The notes below the pieces were generated by a model that was given only the letters and a program-made list of their open reading frames with translations, was not told where the DNA came from and did no database searches. DNA of 64,000 nucleotides from Planctomycetota bacterium (GTDB lineage Bacteria > Planctomycetota > Planctomycetia > Pirellulales > UBA1268), in contig QWOQ01000017.1 in the NCBI GenBank assembly GCA_003669585.1, forward strand, positions 1 to 64,000, written 5' to 3'. A program made the translations under genes and the position numbers. Of the stretch, positions 10,274 through 22,200 are shown piece after piece. Position 1 is the first letter of the stretch. Every line of letters begins with the position of its first letter.

Positions 10274-13200
10274 ATGCTTTCCTACCTTTTCGATCCATTT
10301 CGCTCTGGCCGAACAGACAAGTCTCGTCAATCCAAAAGACGACGACTCCTTCGGCAAACGCGATCTGATCAAGCATCCGGGCGCGGACTCTCGCTTGCAG
10401 CTACCGTCGAGCAGTTAGAAGACCGCAGGCTTTTAGCATTTCAATATCTCGGATTCAGTCACACAAATGCCACTCCCGGTCAAGATGACAACGAAGCCTA
10501 TCAGTATCATTTCGAGATTTATAACGATCCTGCAACTCCAAATCTTCCGGCTGTCATGAACATGCGGCAGTCAAATGATTTTAATACATTACAATTCGAT
10601 TACGGTACAAACTTTAGTGGCTTAGTTCCAATTAATCTTTTTAATAAAAACTGGGGATTGTCTTGCCCTCCCGCCGGCGGCAGTGCTTTAACAAACCAGA
10701 TCGGCCCGGGAACTATTTTTTCGGCGAATTCTTTTCGCGCTGCTTTGAATGGCAATTTGGATACGTTTAATCTTGCCAAAATCAAGATTACCTGTGCCCC
10801 AGGCACGGTTGACCCGTCTTTTGTCTTCCAAACTGGAGACTCACTGCCAATTGCTCTTGAAGTTGATTTTAGCGCCGCGGCTGCTGGTAGCACCTCGACT
10901 GTCTCAATAAACGCCCCAATCAGTGACACCGCATACGCTGCAACATCCTTTGCTCCAAGTCTTTGCAGTTGGATTACAAGCGTTGAGTTAAAAGCTACAC
11001 ATATTTACGTTCAGGCTGGAATTACACCGCGATATTCCAACAATTACGCGGCCACAAATCTGATTCAGATTGAAAACGCTGTAACAGGCGGTCTCACAGC
11101 TCGCGTCTCTGACGGCAACTTTGTCATTGATCCCGGGGCGAGCGTCAGCGGCAACACAACGGTGCAGCTCGGCTTAGGAGTACCCGGTAATCTAGCCACG
11201 TCAAATGCATACGGTTACGGTGGAAATGGTGGAGATATTCTTATCAATGGAGAGCTTAAGAATGCTGGAGATGTTTTTCTCCAAATCAATTCACTCGATG
11301 CTCGCAATATCAAGACTGGCGCATCGGGTTTGATTTCAGGTATAGGAACTCTTGCGCTCTACAACTTCGGAGCCGACGGTGGAACTGTTGATGTTTCAAC
11401 TGCGAATTTTCAAGCCGTGAATATTCGAGCCGGAACTGCCGGCAATCAAATTCCTGACATTGGCATTACCGTCACTCAAACTGCTGGCAATCTTGTACTG
11501 AATTCATTGCCTACGTCTCGTGGTGCGATCACATTAAAGGCGACTGCTCCAGACGCACAAATCAATATTAATGCTAACTTTGACACTCAAGCCTCACTCA
11601 CGCTCGACGCTCAGGTGCTGAATATTACTCGTCCACTCTCGACGACCGCTGGCGACATTTCTCTCCTCGGCAATACAGTGACGATCGGCAGTAATCTGAT
11701 TGCTGGAAAGTCTGGCGTTGGCAATTTAAATGTGACAAGTAAAGCCGGCGCAATCACTCTTTCAAGTGCTGCCATAATTCAAGCGCCCGGCGATCGAATT
11801 GTGATGAATGCAAAAACGAATATTGTCAGTACCGCTCGGCTCGAAGCAACAAATCTCGTGCTTACTGCCGGTGGCACTATCTCCGCAGCGTCAAGCGTTG
11901 ACACGGTCAGCGCTTCGGCAGCAGGCAGCATCACGATTGCAGACATTGACGAACTGATTGTGACCGATGCCACAACAAGTGCCGGAACTATTACCATTAG
12001 TTCAAAGGGCTCTCTCGAGGTTCTCAGCGCTTCCCATACAGGCTCCGGCAATCTTGTCTTCTCGGCAACTTCTGCAGGTCTAGCAGTCAAGGACCTTCAG
12101 ACAAAGGATGGTTCGATCCTCCTCACAACATCTTCTGGAGACATTGTCGCCAGCGGTAATCTCGTGGCAGCGGATTTGGCAAAAACTGCTGTCAATGATA
12201 TTTCCATGACTGCGACTACCGGAAACATCCTTATTCGTTCAACCGCCATTGTCACTGCGGCAGATCAATTGATTGTCTACGCACCCAGCGGTCGAATTTT
12301 TACGCCTGGTGAAGTTTCTGCCGTTACTATTCTTTCCAGTGGCTCGGGATACACCACAGCACCGAGCGTCAGTTTTAATCCTGGCGGCGGTGCTGTTACA
12401 GTACCAGTTGTTGGTGATGGGCAAATTACTAATATCAAACTGACCAGCGGTGGCTCAGGATATACTACGCCCCCAACGGTGACGTTTCAAAACGCTGGCA
12501 CTGGTGGTTCCGGAGCGACTGCCACTGCACAAGTTTCCGGGGGCGTTGTCACAGGTATTACGATCTATAATCGAGGAAGCACGTATGCAACGGCCCCCAT
12601 TCTCGTGCTCGTTGGTGGATCGGGTTCAGGTGCTCAGGCAGTTGCCTCGGTAAGTGGATTGACGGCTATCACCGTTAATAATCCTGGCAGCGGTTATCAG
12701 GTGCCGCCTCAGGTTGTTATTTCAACCGGAGAGGGTGCCGGTTCTGCCGCTGTGAGCACTAATTCGCTCGGACAAATCACGAAGATCAATATTTCCGAAA
12801 TCGGGAATGGCTTCGATGTTCCCCCAACTGTTACTATTTCTGATTCAAGTGGTTCGGGATTTGGAGCAAGTGCAGTTGCCACTCTTACCGGAGGCATCAC
12901 ATCCGCGACTGTAGGAACTGGTGGCACGGGATACTCTGGTGCAACAACAGTCACTTTTGGTGCAGCTTCTGTCGGCGGAACAACCGCGACCGGAACGGCA
13001 ACTCTTGGTATTACACAAGCTTCCATTGAGCCAATTGTCGGAGCTGCTGGTGGGCAGTACTACCGCGTTGGCGACCTCCTTGAGGTTGTAGCGGGCTCCG
13101 GCTCACAGTTTCTAATCGATAATTCATCTGCCGGCAGTGTCACCAGCGTGAGCGTACGAAATGGCGGACAAAACTACACAGCAGGCGACACTCTCTACTT

Positions 13201-16200
13201 AAATGGCAGTGCGGGAAGTGGACTACGGCTTATTGTAGGTTCTGTCTCTGCCGGTGGTGTCATTGTATCTGCCAGTGTCATTCCACTCTTTGGCGGCACC
13301 GGATTTGCAAATGGGAACATTCTCAATCACGTCGGCGGCATTGGCGGACGAGTTCAGGTGACCGGAGTTACCACACCTACGACCGGCGGAGCCATCACGA
13401 GCTTGCAAGTGATTGCCGCTGGTTCTGGCTACACAAATAGACCCACCGGGGTCTTGGGTGGAAGTGGAAACTCATCCTTTATTTCTTTTAATGATACCGC
13501 CTATAGTGTGACGGGTGTCAATATTACATCGCCTGGTCGCGGCTACCCGGTCTCCTCTCCCACGGTAACCTTTTCTCCAACCACAGGCACTGCGGCAACG
13601 GCTTCTGCGTTTGTGAGCAACGTGGTTGATGTGATAACAGTCGTCAACTCTGGCCAAGGCTATAATTTAGCAACAACCGTCGTTGATTTGACCGCCGTAG
13701 CACTTGGTGGTGGTGCATCTTCTGGTCCGGTGAGCGTGAACGGACTTGGTGAAATCACGACAATCAACCTTTCTCTCCCCGGGGGAGGCTATACTGCTGC
13801 CCCAGCAGTTACAATTCTTGATGCAAGTCGTTCGGGTTCTGGAGCGACTGCAACAGCAAATCTTTCTGGCGGTGTCACAGAACTTGTTCTGACAAGCGGG
13901 GGCTCGGGATATTCGCAGACTTTGACTACAGTAACATTGAGCGCACCTGCTGGCGGTGGAGTGACGGCAACTGCAGAAGCGGTGGTGGGATCAACTGGTG
14001 CCACTCTTGGTGTTATTCAAAGCCTTCGTATTATAACACCCGGAAGTGGATACCTTCTCGGCGAGTCTGTCGGGATCACAATTTCTGCCCCTGGCACGGC
14101 GTCAGGTGCAACTGCAACTGCAGGCATCTCAAATGTCGTTACAGGATTTACACTGACGAGTTCAGGTTCTGGCTATAATCCAAGCACAACAACTGTTTTG
14201 GTTCGTTCGGTGGGCAACGGGGCAACTGCAACTGTAAATCTCACTGGTGGCGTCACTGCAATAGAGGTTCTCTCGGGAGGATCTGGCTATACAACAACCC
14301 TCGTGACTCTCGCTGCACCGGCAGCGGGCGGTGTTCGGGCGACGGCGACGGCCGTTGTAGCGGCCGGAGAAATTACTGGTTTTACAATAACAAATCCGGG
14401 TTCTGGATATGCCCGAGACGAATCGCCTGTTGTTACTATTACCGGCGGTGATGGTCTCGCGGATGGGGAATCTCATGTCTCGAATGTCATAGGGAGCCTG
14501 AGAATTACCAATTCTGGGGCTGGTTATGATACTGCCCATGCTCCAACGGTTCGCCTTGTACCATTTGGTGCTCAGGCGGCTGCGACATCCGAGATTGGAA
14601 GTGGTTCGCTGACTGGAATTACAATAGCCGACGGTGGCGCTGGATACGAAACGGCTCCATTGATTTCGATTGATCCACCTTCCAGCGGAACGACTGCCGA
14701 AGCCGTTGCGACAATTCTCGCGGGAGTTGTCATAAGCATTACGATCACCAACCCCGGGTCTGGGTATACCTCAACACCAAATATCAGCTTTGAAGGTGGT
14801 GGAGGCAGTAGCGCAAGCGCAGCGGCCTTGATCAGTGGAGTGAATAATGTTTTGATCACCAATCCTGGCGTCTTCTATGCAGTTCCGCCGACGGTCACCT
14901 TTTCATCACCCACAGTAGTCGGAGGGACTTCTGCTACAGGTGTGGCAGAACTCACTGGAACGGCTCAAATTTCTGCTGGCCGCTTACGTTGGACGGCTCT
15001 TGAACAGCCACTCGACTCGATTTTAAGCACGTTTTCCAGAGCCGCCATCTTTCTAACGGGTGAAGGCGATCTGATCATCGATCGACAGTCAGGCGATCTC
15101 ATTCTTGAAGGAGCATCGACCCTCAATGGCTCGATTTTTGTTACTGCACAGAAACTCACTCTCACGGGAGCGATAACAGCTGGTGATTCAAATTCGACAC
15201 GAACTGAAGATATTACACTTGCTGCTCTAGGCGGCGACCTCATTGTCGATGCTGCAATAACCGCTCCACGAACAGTCACACTTCTTGCTGAATCTGGAAA
15301 GATTACGGCGACAAATCTTGCGGCTGTCGGTCTGATAACGACCAACAATATTGTATTGTCTGCGTTCTCCGGAGCCACGATACGGTCAAATGTGCAGACA
15401 GTTCGAGGCGTTGTCTCTGAAGAGAACTCTCCTCTTACAATCACCGAGACGGATGATCTGCTCGCTGGAACTGATCTGGGCGATCTTCTTTCAACTAATG
15501 GAGTTATTACGATTACTGTCGGCGGTCTCTTGACTGTGGGTCGAATCGATGCAGGCTCACAAGGGACCGTTTCTCTCACGGCGAGTTCCAATATTGTACA
15601 GGGCACGGTCGATAACGAACCTGACATTGTTTCCGGAACTGCGAATTTGATTTCGACAGCAGGTAAGATCGATATCGACACCGACGTCGATTCTGTTTCA
15701 GCGACAGCGCCTCTGTCAACAATCGATCTGGACAACACCGGATCACGGTCTCTGACGCTTGCAACAATTCAGGCTCGAAACAACATTCGAGTCGAATCTG
15801 TTGGGCCAATGTCTGCCGTTGCTGTTGGGTCTACTCTTGGTCAAATCTTTCTGACGACAACCGGTACAGACACGGCCGCTCCGAGTAACATTCTTGTTGG
15901 CGATGTCAAAGCGCCTGTCGGTGTTGCAACCATTGTCTCTACCGGACGAGTTGGCTCGAATGATCCATTGGCTCTGAGCATCGATGTGACGGCAACGACT
16001 GCCCGCATTGCAGCTGCGATGGACATTGCTCTGCGAACAAAATTGAATTCCATTTCTGCCAAAGCCGGTACCGGGATTACGATCTCTGAATTTGATGCGA
16101 TCACGTTAGGAGAAGCCGCTGGACCGGCCGGCTGGAATACGGTGAAAAGTAATAACGGCGATATTACTTTTTCTGCCGGTGGCTCCATGAATGCTTTCAG

Positions 16201-19200
16201 TGTTGATGCTTCATCGAGTGGCCTCGATGTCGGTGGTAGCGTTTTCCTGAAGAACACCGTCGGCGACATCACTCTTGGGAACATTCTGGCAGAAACCAAG
16301 AACGGAACTGTTTCAATTCAGGCCTTTGGCTCCATTAACGATACCGACGCGGCCGTCGATATTACGGCACAAAGTGCTCTGCTTTACGCACAAACCGGTG
16401 GGATAGGAGCAGCCAGCGACCGACTCGATCTGAGCGTTGATGCGATTTTTGCCAATGCCATCAGTGACGTTCAAATTGTAAATTCTGGCAAGTCAACGGT
16501 TACTCTTTCGGGTATCGCAGCGCTCGGTGGCGATATTAATATCGCTGTTAGTGGAAGTGCCGTGATTGCGGGTCCCATTTCGGCATACGGTGCGGTGATT
16601 GGTTTTACTCCAGTTGTGAATGGTGCCGGATACAGCCAAGCAAATCCGCCATCCGTTACGATCACACCGTCAAACATTGCTGATCAAGTAACGCGATTTC
16701 AAATCGATCAGATCACTGCCGGAGGAACTGGTTATACCGCAGCACCACTGGTTACTTTTACACCAGCTCCTACCGGCGGCACGACGGCGACTGCAAATGC
16801 GGTGATCAGCGGAGGTCGCGTCGTTGGCCTGATTATTACAAATCCGGGCTCCGGATACACAGTCGCGCCTTCGATTACATTGACACCGGCCGCTGGCGAC
16901 ATGACAGGCACGGGAGCAATGGCCACTGCGTTCATCGGTGGAACTCAGGCCACCGCCACGGCCAACGTGAATTCTGCAGGTCGTGTTTCAGGACTCACTT
17001 CCACAAATACCGGTTCTGGTTATACCTCGGTACCAATTGTTACAATTGCCCCCGGAACTCCCACCGCCTCCGCGATTGCAACACTCGGCAAAGGAACGGT
17101 GTCTCTCTCTTCCAACGGAAACGTCACTCAGTCTCAACCCATCACAGCAAAAAGCTTCTCTCTGGTTTCAACACTTGGCACCGTTACCCTTGAGAATGCG
17201 AATAACGACGTCGATTCCCTCGCCATTACCAATGGTAATCGAGCTATTGCATTCACTGACAAAGATGATCTCGCGATCGGTGTCGGTGCTGCAGGTATCA
17301 CGGCCGGAGCAACGGTGTTGAAGGTCGGCGGAAACCTAACGCAGACTCAAGCGATTGTTGCTTCATCGCTCGATATCACCGCCACGGCAGGCACTGTCAC
17401 TCTTGATTCTATCGCCAATAACACTGGGTCTCTCGCTGTTCGAAATTCACAGTCAGGTCAGATAATCGGTGTCACTACAATCGTAGGTGGCTCGGGATAC
17501 ATAGTTGCACCAACAGTCACTTTCGGTGCGGCGCCTGCCGGCGGCGTAACGGCCACAGGAGTTGCTGTATTGGGCACCGGCTTACTAACAGGCCAAGTGA
17601 TCGGCATTACCATAACGAACTCAGGTTCCGGCTACGTTACAACTCCAACTATCACAATCAGTGCGGCTCCTGCTAGTGGAACAAATGCTTCAGCCACTGC
17701 CGTACTCGGCACAAAGCGTGGTATCGCGTTTACAAATTCCTCGGCTTTGTCGATCGGTGTCGGTGCTGCAGGCATCACGGCCGGAGCAACGGTGTTGAAG
17801 GTCGGCGGAAACCTAACGCAGACTCAAGCGATTGTTGCTTCATCGCTTGATATCACCGCCACGGCAGGCACTGTCACTCTTACGAATAGTGCCAACGATG
17901 TTGATTCAATTGCTGTTGTTAATATCGGACGGGCCGTTTCGTTCACTGACCAAGATGATCTCGCGATCGGTGTCGGTGCTGCAGGTATCACGGCCGGATC
18001 AACGGTGTTAAAGGTTGGTAGTTTTTTGACCCAAACTAAAGTGATTCTTGCCACGTCCCTCGATATCAGCACCACTTCGGGCGCGGTTGTGCTCGATTCC
18101 GACAATAACGTTACAACTCTAGCCTTCACGAATTCTCAATTTGGACAGGTTGCAAGCGTATCGGTGAGCAGTGGTTCAGGATACGCAGTTGCACCAACAG
18201 TCACTTTTGGTGCAGCGCCTGTCGGTGGCACAACCGCAACAGGAGTTGCCGTATTGGGCACCGGTCTACAGACAGGCCGAGTGATTAGCGTCACTATAAC
18301 GAACCCAGGGTCTGGTTATATTACATCCCCAAATATTACATTCAGTGCGGCCCCCGCGGGCGGAACAACCGCCACTGGTGTTGCAGTACTGAGCGGAAAC
18401 ATCTCTTTTAACAATGTTTCAGGTTTGTCAATCGGTGTTGGCAACACAGGAATCACAGCCCGAGATACAGCGCTAGTAGTCGGTGGGAATTTAACACAGA
18501 CAAAAGCAATTTCCGCCACGTCACTAAGCATCTATGCTACGGCTGGCACGATTTCCCTCAGTTCTGCTACCAATAAAGTTGCAACGCTGGGTATCGTAAA
18601 CTCTCAGCTTGGTCAGGTTGCAAGCGTATCGGTGAGCAGTGGCTCCGGATACACAGTTGCACCAACAGTCAACTTCGGTGCGGCGCCTGCCGGTGGCACA
18701 ACCGCAATCGGGGTTGCAGTACTGGGCACCGGAGTACAGGTAGGCCAAGTGATCGGCATTACCATAACGAACCCAGGTTCCGGCTACGTTATAGCTCCAA
18801 CTATCACAATAAGTGCGGCTCCCGCGGGCGGAACAAATGCTTCAGCAACTGCCGTTCTCGGCACAAAGCGTGACATTGCGTTTACAAATTCCTCAGCTTT
18901 GTCAATCGGTGTCGGAACCTCTGGAATCGCTGGAAAAGATGTCGTCCTTTCTGTGGGCGGAAATCTTTCGCAGACAGTTGCCCTTGAGGCCGATTCGCTC
19001 GCGGTCACCAACTCCACAGGCTCCGTCGTACTTGATGCTGCTTTCAATGATGTTGCTTCGCTTGCTGTTAGCAATGGCAATCGGCAGGTGTCGTTTACTG
19101 ACAAAAATACCCTTTCCATCGGTGTGGGTTCTGTAGGTATTGTCGGTGGTGGAGTCGATAACGTAGTCATTCGTTCTGTTGGCACACTCACGGTGAATCA

Positions 19201-22200
19201 ATCAGTGACGTCCGGCACTGTGGCCGATAATGATGGCAATATCTTGCTTGTTTCCGAGAATGGTGACATTCAAATCAATGCAAATCTAACTGCACAAAAT
19301 GACACTATCACACTGGAGGCGAAAAACGGCAATATCTCGCAGTCTAAATCATCAACCATTGATTGTGAAACTTTGGTTTGGTGGTCAAAAACTACTCCCA
19401 CTTTTTCTGGAACGCTTACAAACACAATTATTGCCCCGAATATTACCGGCAAGGGTGATATTTTTCTTCCCGGGCCAAACTCAACTGATCACTATCCGGG
19501 CATTCTTACAGTTGCCGGTGCTACCACCGCAGATGGAATTATTATCATTGATGCCGACGGTGTGAACATTACGGGTTTGATTAGCGCCAACACCGTTACT
19601 GTCTATGCAAGAACAAACAACATTTCTTTCACCGATTCTGGTGAAATTCAGACTCCATTCACATTCAATGGATCAGTGCTCTTGTCTGCAGCTCAAAATA
19701 TTATCGACGCTCATGTCGGTACTGATATTACTACCGCATCGGCAAGTCTTACCGCAGCGGCAGGCTCGATCGGATCAGCACTCGATTCGCTCGACTTGAG
19801 CATCAACACCATCACAAGCGCGGCTGCGGCAACGGGTGTTTATCTGACCAATAACAAGGCTGTTGCACTTTCAAGCGTCTCATCAACAACTGGGGATGTA
19901 TTTGTAACTGCCGCTGGAACACTCACTGCCACAAGCGTCATAGCAACTGCAGGAAATGTCAACTTGACTGCAAGTGGAGCCACAAGCGACATCGTGGCAG
20001 GATCAGTCATTGCCAGTTCCACAACCGGAATCGCAGCGCTCTTGGCTGGGCGTTCAATCACCGATGGTGATGGAAATGTCGACATCACCGCCGCATCGGC
20101 AAGTCTTACCGCAACCGCAGGCTCGATCGGATCAGCAGCAGATTCGCTCGATCTGAGCGTCGATGCCGTCACAAACGCCGCTGCGGCAACGGGTGTTTAT
20201 CTGACAAACGACAAGGCTGTTTTGCTCCCGAGCGTCTCGTCAACAACTGGGAATGTCGATATTCGAACGACTGCAGGGAGCATTGCTGTTGGAGCCATCA
20301 CAGCAACTCCAGGCGTTGTCACACTCGTCGCTGCAGCATCTATCACCGATGGTGATGCACTGGTCGACATCACTGCAGCATCGGCAAGTCTTACCGCAGC
20401 GGCAGGCTCGATCGGATCATTAGCAGATTCGCTCGACTTGAGCGTCAATGCCGTCACAAACGCCGCTGCGACAACGGGTGTTTATCTGACCAATAATAAG
20501 GCAGTTGCACTTTCGAGCGTCTCGTCAACAACTGGGAATGTCGATATTCGAACGACCGCAGGGAGCATTGCTGTTGGAGCCATCACAGCAACCCCAGGCG
20601 TTGTCACGCTCGTCGCTGCAGCATCAATCACCGATGGTGATGCACTGGTCGACATCACTGCAGCATCGGCAAGTCTTACTGCAGCGGCAGGCTCGATCGG
20701 ATCATTAGCAGATTCGCTCGACCTGAGCGTCAACACCATCACAAAAGCTGCTGCAACAACGGGTGTTTATCTGACCAATAATAAGGCTGTTGCACTTTCA
20801 AGCGTCTCGTCAACAACTGGGAATGTCGATATTCGAACGACCGCAGGGAACATTGCTGTTGGAGCCATCACAGCAACCCCAGGCGTTGTCACGCTCGTCG
20901 CTGCAGCATCAATTACCGATGGTGATGCGCTGCTCGACATCACCGCCGCATCGGCAAGCCTTACTGCAACGGCAGGCTCGATCGGATCAGCAGCAGATTC
21001 GCTCGACTTGAGCGTCAACACCATCACAAAAGCTGCTGCGGCAACGGGTGTTTATCTGACAAACGACAAGGCTGTTGCACTTTCAAGCGTCTCGTCAACA
21101 ACTGGGAATGTATTTGTGACTGCCGCTGGAATACTCACTGCCACAAGCGTCGTAGCAACTGGGGGAAATGTTAGCTTGACTGCAAGTGGAGCCACAAGCG
21201 ATATCGTGGCAGGATCAGTCATTGCCAGTTCCACAACCGGAATCGCATTGCTCTTGGCTGGGCGTTCTATCACCGATGGTGATGCGCTCGTCGACATTAC
21301 CGCCGCATCGGCAAGTCTTACTGCAACGGCAGGCTCGATCGGATCAGCAGCAGATTCGCTCGACTTGAGCGTCAACACTGTCACAAGCGCCGCCGCGGCA
21401 ACGGGTGTTTATCTGACCAACGACAAGGCTGTTGCACTTTCAAGCGTCTCGTCAACAACTGGGAATGTATTTGTAACTGCTGCTGGAATACTCACTGCGA
21501 CAAGCGTCGTAGCAACTGCGGGAAATGTCAGCTTGACTGCAAGTGGAGCCACAAGCGATATCGTGGCAGGATCGATCATTGCCAGTTCCACAACCGGAAT
21601 TGCAACGCTCTTGGCTGGGCGTTCTATCACCGATGGTGATGCGCTAGTCGACATCACCGCCGCATCGGCAAGTCTTACCGCAACGGCAGGCTCGATCGGA
21701 TCAGCAACAGATTCGCTCGACTTGAGCGTCAACACCATCACAAACGCCGCTGCGGCAACGGGTGTTTATCTGACGAATAACAAAGTAACGCTTGTTAGCA
21801 GCGCCACTGCCACAACAGGGGCGATTGTTCTTTCCACGCCATTTGCGGTAACCGTGAATCAGATGCAAGCAAATGGTACTGGTGGTAGCGTAACGATCGC
21901 AGCAACCAATCTTGTCGTTGGTCCGGTTGCGACGCCGACTCCACTTTTGAAGACGAGTGGTGTTGCTAATTTAACGAGCGTCACCGGTGTCGTTTCACTT
22001 GAAAATGGTGGAATGATTGTTGCAACCGGTGGCATCACGCTCAAGCCAAACGGAGCTATCAACTGGGTTGTCAATACAAATCCGACCGGCCCCGGGTCGC
22101 TGAACGCGGTCATCACTGCGGTGAACGCCACAGGAAGTCCGGCAACGATTTCGCTGCCGAGTAACACAACCCTGATTCTTCCGTCAGTGCTGCCAGCAGT

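Noticed and set aside
14965-15738. Long antisense frame inside the giant gene (and similar ones at 36459-37298, 41133-42209, 50755-51540)
   Set aside because: Lies opposite clear coding sequence with conserved domains; composition follows the sense codons.
19735-21790. CRISPR-like or satellite array
   Set aside because: Units are 285/357 bp, keep an open coding frame and have no spacer-repeat structure; they are protein repeats.
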